Counted from the first letter of the stretch, positions 1 to 8,485 are shown. The stretch: 62,707 bases of DNA from Nitrospirales bacterium (GCA_021604005.1 BQIV01000031.1:1-62707), one strand, 5' to 3'. The notes: a model not told the origin generated them from the letters alone. A program made the numbers and translations.

Positions 1-1
1 T

Positions 2-394
2 GTCCACCGCGATGTCAAGAAGTTGGACCGGGGGATTCGCGAAGCCAAGGCCGGGAAGTTGGCCAATGCGAAAAAATACTTTGCCGAAGCCATTGCCGAT
101 ATCGAATCAGACCCCAACATGGATAGCAAAGCATTGGGGGCGGCCAAGTTTAACCTGGGAGTGATTCTGATGTATGAGCGAAAGCATGAGGAGGCGGAAA
201 AACTGTTCTCCGGAGTCGAAGACGTGGCGTTAGAGGAATTCCCGGTCCCCGTGATGAGAAGAACAAACGACTGCTTGCAACAAAAAGATGGGGAATTATT
301 ACCCGCCACCAATGGAGGGGGTTCATATTCACCACCAACATGCCCTGACCCTCCCTGTCATGAACATAACAATAGTGAACCTAAGAGGACATAA
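2..394 (+). CDS. TPR-like repeat protein, 5' end cut by window
   Basis: The reading frame is open from the first bases of the window, so the gene starts upstream; the in-frame TTG at 23 need not be the real start. The visible ~130 residues begin with helical, Ala/Lys/Glu-rich sequence (EAKAGKLANAKKYFAEAI, then GAAKFNLGVILMYERKHEEA). This has the spacing of tetratricopeptide-like helix pairs, which usually mediate protein-protein contacts. The tail is Pro/Cys/His-rich and unlike a TPR. Function cannot be assigned from this fragment. Confidence 0.55.
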   Translation, partial: VHRDVKKLDRGIREAKAGKLANAKKYFAEAIADIESDPNMDSKALGAAKFNLGVILMYERKHEEAEKLFSGVEDVALEEFPVPVMRRTNDCLQQKDGELLPATNGGGSYSPPTCPDPPCHEHNNSEPKRT

Positions 395-421
395 TCCGCA
401 ACTTTCACAAGAAACAAAATA

Positions 422-784
422 ATGGAGAACGTTTTACTTCCTAGCCTCATTAAAGCCTTTGCAACTATAGCTGCAACACTAATTGCTGGAATTACTGGCA
501 TTATGCTTAGCAGAAGTTACTTGAGCGAGAGAGATAAACAGGATAAAGAATCTCAATGGCGGCAACATGCTATTGAACTTACGAAATTAGATGTGGAACG
601 AAAGTTAAAGACACAATCCAATAACACATCGATACCCAGGCCCAGCATTTTAGACTTTCTTGCAAACTACCGATCATTGCAAGAGTTGGGTGAAATGTCA
701 CCACGAGAACTCTATGATAAAATACTTGAATCTCGAATTATTTCAAATCCTGATCAGTCGGATAAATCCGACAATGTTTCATAA
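422..784 (+). CDS. Small membrane-anchored protein of unknown function
   Basis: 120 residues, family not recognised. Residues ~8-28 form one hydrophobic segment (Ala/Ile/Leu/Gly-rich). They are followed by a charged, probably helical stretch (~32-65) and a polar tail containing a LQELGEMSPRELYDKI helix. This suggests a single-pass anchor with the C-terminal part in the cytoplasm or periplasm. It starts 27 bp after the upstream gene and no strong ribosome-binding site is seen. Base composition is more AT-rich than the iron genes further right. Confidence 0.45.
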   Translation: MENVLLPSLIKAFATIAATLIAGITGIMLSRSYLSERDKQDKESQWRQHAIELTKLDVERKLKTQSNNTSIPRPSILDFLANYRSLQELGEMSPRELYDKILESRIISNPDQSDKSDNVS

Positions 785-1098
785 AAACAATTGGCTATTT
801 GATTATGGCAAAAACATAATAATTTTGATAAAAACCTCCTCCTCGCTCGTCAACGGAATTCTACAAAGCAAATTAGCTCAAGCTCCCGGCTCAACCCCAC
901 TTTGACTGTTTCATATTTCAGACCTTTTCCTCCCGTATACCCCAGAAGAGTTATTGACCGCTTTCTTCTTCGATCCATAGGCTAACCACCAGTACGCTTA
1001 TCAATACAGAAGGCATCTCGTCATTGGGGGGAAGCTTTCTTTCTTTTCATTGGAGTCCGCAAGAGCCGACTCCGGTCTTTTCTCTATGGAGGTTTTAT
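785..1098. other. Non-coding stretch with a small leader hairpin
   Basis: No convincing gene is present. Near the right end GGAGTC (1052-1057) and GACTCC (1068-1073) can form a 6-bp stem in the leader of the ComEA-like gene, followed by the GGAGG ribosome-binding site at 1088-1092. Nothing else recognisable. Confidence 0.4.
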
Positions 1099-1404
1099 AT
1101 GTCCGCTCTATCCACACTTTCACGTACATTTATTCTGTCTCTGTTCTGTGTATCCCTGTTCTTCGGAACGACTGTCGGCTTCGCAGCCGATAGCAAGCTC
1201 AATCTCAATACCGCCACGGCCACCCAACTAGAAAGCCTAAAGGGTATTGGCCCGGAACTAGCCGAACGGATCATGGATTATAAAAAGGAAAATGGAGACT
1301 TCAAGAACATTCAAGCTTTAGCCAATGTCAAAGGCATCGGAGACAAAAAACTCGCGATGCTCAAAGATTCGGTCATGGTAAAGAAGTCTTCAAAAAAGAA
1401 GTAA
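1099..1404 (+). CDS. Secreted ComEA-like helix-hairpin-helix protein
   Basis: 101 residues. The ATG at 1099 follows GGAGG at 1088-1092; an in-frame ATG at 1024 lacks such a site. Residues 1-30 look like a signal peptide ending near GFAA. The mature part carries two helix-hairpin-helix motifs: LNLNTATATQLESLKGIG and then LANVKGIGDKKL. The tail is Lys-rich. This is the layout of ComEA-type proteins, which bind double-stranded DNA in the periplasm during natural transformation. Short stand-alone ComEA-like proteins are common and not all work in competence; no other competence gene is visible here. Confidence 0.8.
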   Translation: MSALSTLSRTFILSLFCVSLFFGTTVGFAADSKLNLNTATATQLESLKGIGPELAERIMDYKKENGDFKNIQALANVKGIGDKKLAMLKDSVMVKKSSKKK

Positions 1405-1427
1405 GGAATGGGAGAGCCCGACGTATC

Positions 1428-1472
1428 GCGTGAGACGAAGGTTCCACGAAGAGCGGGATTTTCGTCTCACGC
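1428..1472. other. 12-bp perfect inverted repeat after the ComEA-like gene
   Basis: GCGTGAGACGAA (1428-1439) and TTCGTCTCACGC (1461-1472) form a perfect 12-bp stem with a 21-nt loop, 24 nt after the stop codon. There is no T-tract, so this is not a classical intrinsic terminator. It may protect the mRNA 3' end or be a repetitive palindrome. Confidence 0.6.
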
Positions 1473-1491
1473 TCTATGCGTAACGTTTCAG

Positions 1492-1817
1492 GGGCATCTC
1501 TAAAAACCAGGATTTTTGTGTGAGGGCAAGGAAGGCGCGCGCGGAACTTGGGCTCCTGTTATCGTTCTCGTGGAAAGGAGAATCCATCCCAACAACGGAA
1601 AGATGGCAGTACCGTCTGCCCTCTGGCCCATCGTGCCCAAGGCCACTGCCCTGAGCCTTGGCTACGATAGTGGGATGCCCCTCACGATACTGGTGAACCC
1701 TCCAGTATGTCAGGGGAGCGGGCTCTTGCTATTTTGATCGTAGATAGCCAAGACATGAGGATTTGAGCACGCGACTGACGCCGCCATCGCGGAAAAGGAC
1801 GGTTTTTAGAGGTGCCC
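1492..1817. mobile_element. MITE-like element, copy 1 (326 bp)
   Basis: It is bounded by imperfect 17-bp terminal inverted repeats: GGGCATCTCTAAAAACC at 1492-1508 and, read on the minus strand, GGGCACCTCTAAAAACC at 1817-1801 (16 of 17 match). A second copy with the same ends lies at 52290-52430. The last 65 bp (1753-1817) match 52366-52430 at all but a few positions, and the left ends share the GAGGGCAAGGAA-G-CGCGCGC block. No transposase is encoded. The middle holds ~190 bp absent from copy 2. I read both as non-autonomous derivatives of one DDE-type insertion sequence, family not determined. No clear target-site duplication was seen. Confidence 0.7.
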
Positions 1818-1855
1818 TTATGATATCGGCAGTAAATGCATTCTCGATTGAGGGG

Positions 1856-2416
1856 TTAAGCGCCAAGTGCAGTATTGAATCGATTCAGTTGAGCAGGTGA
1901 CAACGTAAACTCACCCGTGGCTTCGATGCGAGAAGGCACCAGCATGACCGTATGAAAAGAAATGTCTCGAATGGCGATTTTTTGCTCAAGTTCATCAGTT
2001 GAACTAATTTCAATCGCTTCCACCGATTCCATGACTTGACCATTATCTTGCGGCCCATACGTGGCAACAACTTCTTGAAGAATTTCCAGAATTTGCTCAT
2101 GTACTTCAGACTCCTTGACGGCCTGATCAACCAGTTCCACAACCCCTTGCGCTTGGTCTGTCAGGCTAAAGTTCTCCAACCGCTCTTTTCTCCGTAAAAA
2201 CAAGAGATCGTTATCCACATCTTTACTAAATGCTCCGTAGGCAAACCGCATAAATTCAAAATGCAGGCCCTTGAGCCCTTTTCCCAACATTTGCAATTCG
2301 CTGAGAAACATGAGTTGTTGGAATTTTACATCACTCATAAATCCATGGGGTTCGGCTAGATTCAGTAAATACAGCAACAGAGCCCGGTCAACAGTAATCT
2401 CAGGAGGCTTTCGCAT
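1856..2416 (-). CDS. Panacea/YwgA-like protein
   Basis: 186 residues starting at ATG 2416. The N-terminal ~65 residues (LLLYLLNLAE, KFQQLMFLSELQ, FEFMRFAYGAFSKDVDNDL) follow the pattern of the Panacea/SocA/YwgA-like fold: a helical region, a KxQxLxFL segment and an F-x-YGP/A-F-S turn. Panacea domains are often antitoxins or proteolytic adaptors. The C-terminal half is acidic and unplaced. There is no partner toxin next to it, so an antitoxin role is only a possibility. Assignment is by motif pattern only. Confidence 0.5.
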   Translation of the reverse strand: MRKPPEITVDRALLLYLLNLAEPHGFMSDVKFQQLMFLSELQMLGKGLKGLHFEFMRFAYGAFSKDVDNDLLFLRRKERLENFSLTDQAQGVVELVDQAVKESEVHEQILEILQEVVATYGPQDNGQVMESVEAIEISSTDELEQKIAIRDISFHTVMLVPSRIEATGEFTLSPAQLNRFNTALGA

Positions 2417-2654
2417 GAAGTTCTCGATCCTTTACAACTAAACGCGTACAAAAATAATGCTGAGAATTCTTGAAGGTACGTTGGTTTCGATGCTTCACCG
2501 CAACGCCACCTTCAACCCTCGAAATATCGACGGCTATCGTCCTTTGAATTCTAATATTTCATGAGCAACAACTTGGAACACCAACGATCAATAAGTCAGT
2601 TGTACCCGTATCCCGATACGTCGATTGAATCTTACTCATGCCGGCACATTAGGA

Positions 2655-2860
2655 TTACAGGTGTTCTTGGCCACGATCGTTCTTCATTATTTCATTATTG
2701 CTGATAAATTGTTCGACTGACGCCGTACTCCCACTTAATACTCTCATGACAGGTGGCCTTGGATACGGTCGTTCTCGGCCCTGTTGCTGCTCTTGAACTA
2801 GTATTTAGCTGTAGTCAGTGCGTCGTTGCTATGTCTATTACAGGTATCCAAGTCTAGCGG
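2655..2860 (-). repeat. Degenerate ~92-bp tandem repeats (minus orientation) upstream of fur
   Basis: Three copies of a unit marked by ACAGGT on the plus strand occur at 2657, 2749 and 2840, spacings 92 and 91 bp. Read on the minus strand they contain AAGAACACCTGTAAT preceded by GAACGATCGTG, matching the unit at 6184-6556 (TAGAACACCTGTAATT preceded by GAACGTCCGTG). The copies are more diverged than those at 6.2 kb. The whole 2417-2998 interval has no other gene. A weak promoter (TTGACC at 2939-2944 with an AT-rich -10) may drive fur. Confidence 0.6.
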
Positions 2861-2998
2861 CCATCAAATGGGGGGTCAAGGATAGGGTGCCACGAGGTTT
2901 GGCATTATGAAGTCCAAGTACTGAAATGGCTTACAAACTTGACCATGTGATCATTTTGAGTTTTAATATGCCTCTTTTCAAAAAGGGTTTGACTCGTT

Positions 2999-3496
2999 AT
3001 GGCAAAGAACTCGAAAGAACTGCAGCTTCTCAAGGATCATTTATCAAAAAATAATCTCAAACTCACACGGCAGCGTGAAAACATTTTAAGTAATTTCTTA
3101 AAGATGGAGCACGTGACCGCCGAGCAAATGTATCGTCTGTTATCGAAGAAAGATCCGCATATCGGACTTGCCACCGTGTACCGGACGCTCAAACTGTTCT
3201 GCGACATGGGTGTTGCGCAAGAACAACATTTTGGCTCGCAAACTCAATTCGATAACATTGCCCATAAAGGTCATCACGACCATCTTATCTGCACGGCATG
3301 TGAAAAAATCATTGAATTTGAAAACTGCCAAATTGAAGAACTCCAGGAAGAAGTCGCCGCGAAAAACGGATTTTCCATTAAGACCCATCGTTTAGAACTC
3401 TATTGCGATCCGATCCGATTATCCAGTGGGAATTGCAAAAACTGTAGCCGCCCACTAACCACACAAGCACCCTACCAGATCGACAGTGCTCATTAA
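2999..3496 (+). CDS. fur: Fur-family ferric uptake regulator
   Basis: 165 residues, close to the usual Fur length. The N-terminal winged helix (res ~1-85) carries the recognition region GLATVYRTLKLF. The dimerisation domain has the metal-site signature HHDHLICTAC, then a second Cys pair CKNC near the C-terminus and IKTHRLELY. Fur binds AT-rich 19-bp operators as a dimer when iron is replete. An AAGGG site at 2983-2987 precedes the ATG. It is followed 21 bp later by the ferric-iron ABC operon, and Fur-box-like sites occur across this window, so an iron role is far more likely than zinc or peroxide sensing. The spacer between LELY and CKNC is longer than usual. Confidence 0.9.
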   Translation: MAKNSKELQLLKDHLSKNNLKLTRQRENILSNFLKMEHVTAEQMYRLLSKKDPHIGLATVYRTLKLFCDMGVAQEQHFGSQTQFDNIAHKGHHDHLICTACEKIIEFENCQIEELQEEVAAKNGFSIKTHRLELYCDPIRLSSGNCKNCSRPLTTQAPYQIDSAH

Positions 3497-3517
3497 AAAA
3501 GAAAAAGGATATTTACG

Positions 3518-4564
3518 ATGACCGTTCTCCCAGCGTTTCGGATTTCACAAAGCGTTCAAATGCGACGAGTGATATTTTTCTTCGTTATCATATTCGTGAT
3601 GCTTCCAGCCATAAGTATGGCCGCCGATCAACTCGTCGTCTACTCCGGACGCGCAGAGCGACTCATTAAACCTGTCCTGGACACATTTCAAGATAAAACT
3701 GGCATACAGATTCAACTATTAACGGGAAGCAGTACGCAGTTAGTCAATCGCATACAAGCTGAGGGGCCACATACACAAGCTGATGTATTCATCACCAACG
3801 ACGCGGGAACGCTTGAACGGGCCAGAGAGCTTCAATTACTCAAACCCATGAAAATTGACGGCATCGAGCACATCATTCCTTCGGCGTTCCGAGCACCAGA
3901 TAATAGCTGGATTGGTCTATCGGGAAGAATTTGGGTCATTGTCTACAATACCAAGATGATTCAGCCGGACCAGGTCACCTCAATTCTTGATGTCGCCGAT
4001 CCAAAATGGAAAGGGAAACTGGCCATTCCCACGGCAAATAGCGAGTACCTGCAAGCTGGAGTCTCCGTCATTAGCGCCGTCAAAGGAGACGAACGTACGG
4101 AAGCCTTCTTGAAGGGCATTCGCGACAATGCCGGAAATTTCATCTACGGGAAAAACCGCCAAATCGTCGATGCCGTCGCCAAAGGCAAGGTGGCGATGGG
4201 ACTCGTGAACCACTACTACATTTATCGTTATCTGGCCGAGCATGCCGATGCTCCCATTGCACCACTCCTCACGGACCAAAAAACAGGTGAGATGGGCATG
4301 ATCATGAATGCGACCGGCATTGGAGTCGTGACACATTCCAAGCATACCGCGGAAGCCAAGAAGTTGATCCAGTTCCTCATCTCACAACCCGGTCAACACA
4401 TGTTTGCCGATCGCAATAAGGAATACCCGATCCACCACGAGGTCAAGACAGATCCAGCTCTTCCCCCGCGAAAGAGTTTTCATGTCGCACAAGTTCCACT
4501 CGCTCAGCTAGCAAAGCTTCGTGAACCCACCATGTTATTGATCGAACGCTCCGGCCTTCGCTAA
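3518..4564 (+). CDS. fbpA: Periplasmic Fe(III)-binding protein of ABC importer (FbpA/FutA type)
   Basis: 348 residues. An N-terminal hydrophobic segment ends near SMAADQ, a signal-peptide cleavage pattern. The mature protein starts LVVYSGRAERLIKP, typical of the FbpA/FutA/IdiA family, and includes GLSGRIWVIVYNT, DPKWKGKL, GLVNHYYIYR (the double Tyr that usually binds Fe) and RNKEYPIHHEV. It would bind ferric iron in the periplasm and deliver it to the permease encoded 10 bp downstream. AAGGAT upstream supports ATG 3518; an internal ATG at 3560 is the alternative. An orphan paralogue is at 50126-51232. Confidence 0.9.
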   Translation: MTVLPAFRISQSVQMRRVIFFFVIIFVMLPAISMAADQLVVYSGRAERLIKPVLDTFQDKTGIQIQLLTGSSTQLVNRIQAEGPHTQADVFITNDAGTLERARELQLLKPMKIDGIEHIIPSAFRAPDNSWIGLSGRIWVIVYNTKMIQPDQVTSILDVADPKWKGKLAIPTANSEYLQAGVSVISAVKGDERTEAFLKGIRDNAGNFIYGKNRQIVDAVAKGKVAMGLVNHYYIYRYLAEHADAPIAPLLTDQKTGEMGMIMNATGIGVVTHSKHTAEAKKLIQFLISQPGQHMFADRNKEYPIHHEVKTDPALPPRKSFHVAQVPLAQLAKLREPTMLLIERSGLR

Positions 4565-4574
4565 TTGCAATGAC

Positions 4575-6164
4575 ATGACCGCGATTTCCCGGCGACAGGC
4601 AGGTTTTTCACCCCTGCCTCTCTTCGCCTTTTCCATCGCCACTATTCTGGCCCTTCCTTTACTGTATGTCACCTATTCAGCTTTTTCGGCCAAAGGGGAA
4701 GTCTGGGGACGTCTATGGGCAACTCGTATCCCCGAATTGCTATTCAATACGATCACGCTCGCGATTGGCGTTGGCATCACAACATTAGTACTTGGAGTCG
4801 CGCTTGCGTGGTTTGTCACGCGGTATGAATTTCCCGGCAAACGGATATGGGAATGGGCCTTAGTCCTTCCGCTTGCCATTCCTTCGTATGTCCTCGCCTA
4901 TATCTACACATACCTCCTTGAAACGGGAGGAAGTCTCGAACAAAGCTGGCAATGGCTCATAGGATCCGATGCACAGATTTTTTCTCCCTACAGCTATGGC
5001 GGCGCCTGGCTCGTGATGACGCTGAATACCTTTCCCTATGTCTATCTGCTCTCTCGAGCATCGTTACAAAATTTCAATCTGTCGTTCGAGGAAGCGGCAC
5101 ACGCATCAGGCGCGACGCGGTGGCAGACCATCTATCGCGTCTCGCTTCCGCTTATTCGTCCTTCGCTCGTAGCAGGACTCTTTCTTGTCACCTTGTATGT
5201 AGTCTCCGATTTTGGAGCGGTCTCGCTCCTGCGTTTTCAAACCTTTACCTATGCCATCTACCAACAAATGACGGGACGCTATGACTATGGGGCCGCATCC
5301 ATTCTCAGTCTGCTTCTTGTGCTGTTTGCCTTTCTGTTTCTGATAGCCGAACGATGGTTTCGTCAACAAAGCCGGTTCTTTCAAACTGGTGGACATATCC
5401 GAACCCGTGCAGCCACGCCATGCGGAACTCTCCACGCATTGGGCATTACAGCCTTTATGAGTTGCATCTTTGCTGCAGCGTTCGGCGTTCCCGTTCTCTT
5501 ACTGATGCAATGGACCTGGGATGCATGGGTTGACGGAAATATGGCCAGCGGGTTTCTGAGTCATATCTGGAACAGCACGATGCTCTCAGGCATGGCCGCA
5601 ACAATTGCCGTCGTAATCGGAACGCCCCTTGCGTACTTGGCCTGCCGAAAGCCAACACGATTCAATCTTCTCTACCTTCAGGGTGCGTATACAGGATATG
5701 TCTTGCCAGGCCCTGTCGCAGCGCTTGCCCTTCTCACGCTGTTTACTCAACACCTTCCGTTTCTCTATGGAACCGCCGTCATCTTGCTCCTTGCCTACCT
5801 TGTCCACTTTCTTCCTGCTGGATTGCAAGCCATGGAATCAGCCATCCAACAAGTCAATCCGAACATCGAAGAAGCCTCAAGAAGTTTGGGAAGAAAAGCC
5901 TTGAATACCTTTCGATATGTCACATTTCCATTGGTCCGCGGAGGCTTTACCGTGGCGTGGATTTTGATGTTTCTTCAAGCCATGAAGGAACTTCCCGCCA
6001 CGTTGCTATTGAGACCAGTGGGATTTGATACCTTAGCGGTCAGAATATGGTTAGAAGCCAGTGAAGAACTCTATCAACTCGCCGCCCCCCCAGCCCTCCT
6101 CATCGTGATGATTTCGATCCCGGTGGCATTACTCCTCATGAAGAAGAACTGGCAGACTCCCTAA
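4575..6164 (+). CDS. fbpB: Fe(III) ABC transporter permease, fused double domain (FbpB type)
   Basis: 529 residues with about a dozen hydrophobic segments in two homologous halves. Each half carries an EAA cytoplasmic loop that contacts the ATPase: FEEAAHASGATRWQTIYRVS in the first and IEEASRSLGRKALNTFRYVT in the second. This duplicated form is usual for FbpB/SfuB iron permeases. It follows fbpA by 10 bp. The ATPase gene is not directly next: 410 bp of tandem repeats separate them, so the operon may be split or the repeats transcribed. Confidence 0.9.
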   Translation: MTAISRRQAGFSPLPLFAFSIATILALPLLYVTYSAFSAKGEVWGRLWATRIPELLFNTITLAIGVGITTLVLGVALAWFVTRYEFPGKRIWEWALVLPLAIPSYVLAYIYTYLLETGGSLEQSWQWLIGSDAQIFSPYSYGGAWLVMTLNTFPYVYLLSRASLQNFNLSFEEAAHASGATRWQTIYRVSLPLIRPSLVAGLFLVTLYVVSDFGAVSLLRFQTFTYAIYQQMTGRYDYGAASILSLLLVLFAFLFLIAERWFRQQSRFFQTGGHIRTRAATPCGTLHALGITAFMSCIFAAAFGVPVLLLMQWTWDAWVDGNMASGFLSHIWNSTMLSGMAATIAVVIGTPLAYLACRKPTRFNLLYLQGAYTGYVLPGPVAALALLTLFTQHLPFLYGTAVILLLAYLVHFLPAGLQAMESAIQQVNPNIEEASRSLGRKALNTFRYVTFPLVRGGFTVAWILMFLQAMKELPATLLLRPVGFDTLAVRIWLEASEELYQLAAPPALLIVMISIPVALLLMKKNWQTP

Positions 6165-6183
6165 AACCAGTGTAGAATCTAGA

Positions 6184-6556
6184 CTAGAACACCTGTAATT
6201 GAAACATAGTCAAGGTAAAAGACTTTCAATCAAACAAGAAGTACCATTGGCAAGTAGGACACAGAACGTCCGTGTTCTAGAACACCTGTAATTGAGGCAT
6301 AGCAGAAGTAAAAGACTTTCGATCAAACAAGAAGCGCCATTGGCAAGCAAAGCTCAGAACTGTCGTGTTCTAGAGTACCTCTTATAGCGCCTTAGGCCCA
6401 CTCTGTAATAATGATCAAACAGCTTGCATAACTTCCAGAACCGCCGTATTCTAGAATACCTGCAATACACGTATATGCCAGCAAACAGAATAACCCGATA
6501 TGGATACCCAACAGTAGCTAACAAAACACCGAGCTACCGTATTCTAGAGTCCCAAT
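6184..6556 (+). repeat. Imperfect ~93-bp tandem repeats with a conserved palindrome, between fbpB and fbpC
   Basis: Units start at CTAG at 6184, 6277, 6370, 6451 and 6544, giving periods of 93, 93, 81 and 93 bp, the last unit being partial. Units 1 and 2 share long blocks (AACACCTGTAATTGA, AAAAGACTTTC, ATCAAACAAGAAG, CCATTGGCAAG). At unit joints lies a palindrome: GTGTTCTAGAACAC (around 6277) is perfect, and GTATTCTAGAATAC (around 6451) is also perfect although it differs at symmetric positions. The array fills the whole gap between fbpB and fbpC. Its role is unknown; it could be a regulatory array, an RNA element or a decaying repeat family also seen upstream of fur. Confidence 0.85.
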
Positions 6557-6574
6557 AGACGTATTTCCCTTACG

Positions 6575-7663
6575 ATGACAACATCACCTACACACCCTGC
6601 TGATGAACGCACCACGGTCCTCGACCTGCGCTACGTCACCTGCGCTTATCAACCAGAAAAGCCGGCGGTTCAACATGTATCTATTACAGCACAAGAAGGC
6701 GAAATCATTTGCCTGTTGGGGCCATCGGGATGTGGAAAGACCACGACACTTCGAGCAATTGCCGGGTTTGAAAAAGTAACGGCAGGCGAAATCTACTTAA
6801 ACGAAGAGCTCGTCTCGTCACCGAATACACATGTTCCAACCGAACGTCGACGAGTGGGGATGGTATTTCAAGACTATGCCCTTTTTCCCCATTTACGTGT
6901 GTACGGTAATGTGTCATTTGGATTGCAGACATGGTCGAAAGTCACACGTGTCGAACGTACAAAAACAATGTTGGAACTCGTTGGACTTACAGGATTTGAA
7001 CATCGGTATCCACATGAATTATCAGGAGGACAGCAACAACGGGTGGCATTAGCCAGAGCCTTGGCACCAAACCCGGTCATCTTGCTCTTAGATGAACCCT
7101 TCAGCAATTTAGACCCTGACATGACGATCAAAATGCGAAAAGAACTGTACCGCCTACTCCGGCAAACCAACACCACGGCGGTTCTTGTCACGCATGATCA
7201 TCAAGAAGCGTTTGCCATGGCCGATCGCGTTGCGGTACTCCAAAATGGCATCCTTGTCCAATATGATTCCCCGGAGGCTATCTACCATCTTCCCACAACA
7301 CAATTCGTCGCTGAATTCGTTGGAAAAGCGGATTTCATTCCTGGTATCGTAACTGAGGGTCGGGTTGAGACGGAGATTGGGGATTTTCCGAATCAACCTC
7401 ATTATCAAGGCAATCCGAAAGTGTTTGTCATGATTCGGCCCGACGATGTGAAAATCACGCCCTCTCCCTCAGGCCATGCTCGAATTATCAATCGTCAATT
7501 TCGAGGCTCCCAGCACCTCTACACCGTCCAATTAGCCTCAGGCCATATCGTACACAGCGTACAGCCCTCTGATCATGCACACCCCATTGATATGGCAGTC
7601 TCATTGGAAGTCATCGCGACCCATACGGTATTATTTGAACATCCAGTTGAATTAACAAGCTAA
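6575..7663 (+). CDS. fbpC: Fe(III) ABC transporter ATP-binding protein (FbpC type)
   Basis: 362 residues. Walker A GPSGCGKTT (res 49-57), Q-loop MVFQDYALFPH, signature LSGGQQQRVALARALA, Walker B VILLLDEPFSNLD and the switch His in LVTHDHQEAF are all present. The C-terminal ~120 residues (VFVMIRPDDVKI and after) form a TOBE-like regulatory domain as in FbpC/PotA proteins. It would power the FbpB permease for ferric iron uptake. It lies after the tandem repeats and 13 bp before a His-rich protein with a strong ribosome-binding site, so those two are co-transcribed. Confidence 0.9.
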   Translation: MTTSPTHPADERTTVLDLRYVTCAYQPEKPAVQHVSITAQEGEIICLLGPSGCGKTTTLRAIAGFEKVTAGEIYLNEELVSSPNTHVPTERRRVGMVFQDYALFPHLRVYGNVSFGLQTWSKVTRVERTKTMLELVGLTGFEHRYPHELSGGQQQRVALARALAPNPVILLLDEPFSNLDPDMTIKMRKELYRLLRQTNTTAVLVTHDHQEAFAMADRVAVLQNGILVQYDSPEAIYHLPTTQFVAEFVGKADFIPGIVTEGRVETEIGDFPNQPHYQGNPKVFVMIRPDDVKITPSPSGHARIINRQFRGSQHLYTVQLASGHIVHSVQPSDHAHPIDMAVSLEVIATHTVLFEHPVELTS

Positions 7664-7676
7664 AGGAGGAACAGGC

Positions 7677-8426
7677 ATGACACATTTACCCATCAAACGT
7701 GCGCTACTCTTATCCGTTATCTGGCCGGGGTGCCTCACACTCATACTATTGAGTTCGTCAGTATTTGCCAGCGGAAAAGGTTACGACGGCCACCATAAAG
7801 GCCATGGCAGTTCTCATGCCAGTATGGACAAGGCACACCATGGCTCCTCTCACCACAATGCCAACTATTCAGGACATGGGAGTGGGCATCATGGAAGTTC
7901 CGGCAAGGATTACGGGATGGGCCGAGGACATGGATCCTATGGAAAAAGATACGGCGATGGACATGGGAAACACGGCTATGGCAAGCATGGCGCTCACCAA
8001 AGTGCGAGCGACTTCATCAAGCATGTGCTGAAATATAAAGATGGCATGGCCATTACCGATGAGCAAGAAGCTCAATTACACGAGATTAAAACAACCTACA
8101 AAAGAAATCGCATTAAACTGAAAGCCGAAGTCGAGCTTGCGAACTTGGACTTGCACGAGCTGCTGAAGAAAGAGGATGCAAGCTTGTCTGACATCGAAGC
8201 AAAACTCAAAAACATGCACAACATCAAAGCTGATCTGTACATGGCTTCAATTAAAGCTCGCCGTGATGCAAAAGCCGTATTGACCGACGAACAACGGAGT
8301 CGCATGAAGGCTGTACACGACCGGATCCAAGCCTACTCCTCAGGCGGAATAGCCAAAAAAGGGCATCATCCCGGCGGGTATAAACACCATGGGAAGGGGA
8401 AGGGTAAAGATAAAGAAAGCTACTGA
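7677..8426 (+). CDS. His-rich periplasmic protein with CpxP/Spy-like helical domain
   Basis: 249 residues with a signal peptide (~1-32) ending near SVFASG. Residues ~35-105 are extremely rich in His, Gly, Ser, Lys and Tyr (HHGSSHHNANYSGHGSGHHG). Residues ~115-215 are helical, with the LTDEQ-like motifs of CpxP/Spy/CnrX-type periplasmic sensors (ITDEQEAQLHEI, VLTDEQRSRM). A His-rich basic tail ends the protein. AAAGGAGG precedes the ATG and the gene follows fbpC by 13 bp. The His tract suggests binding of metal ions, perhaps iron buffering for the importer; that is inference. A terminator follows at 8461-8485. Confidence 0.75.
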   Translation: MTHLPIKRALLLSVIWPGCLTLILLSSSVFASGKGYDGHHKGHGSSHASMDKAHHGSSHHNANYSGHGSGHHGSSGKDYGMGRGHGSYGKRYGDGHGKHGYGKHGAHQSASDFIKHVLKYKDGMAITDEQEAQLHEIKTTYKRNRIKLKAEVELANLDLHELLKKEDASLSDIEAKLKNMHNIKADLYMASIKARRDAKAVLTDEQRSRMKAVHDRIQAYSSGGIAKKGHHPGGYKHHGKGKGKDKESY

Positions 8427-8460
8427 GTTAGACATGAACCCAAATATTCGTGTGCATAAG

Positions 8461-8485
8461 AAAGGGCCTCAGGTGAGGCCCTTTT
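8461..8485 (+). terminator. Rho-independent terminator of the fbp operon
   Basis: AAAGGGCCTC and GAGGCCCTTTT form a 10-bp stem with a 4-nt loop (AGGT), ending in a T-tract, 34 bp after the stop of the His-rich gene. Confidence 0.9.

Noticed and set aside
1516-1737. Open frame inside MITE copy 1
   Set aside because: It lies within the repeat element, has no ribosome-binding site and no protein-like pattern.
6184-6556. CRISPR array
   Set aside because: Units are ~93 bp tandem repeats without a short constant repeat and unique spacers, and no cas gene is near.
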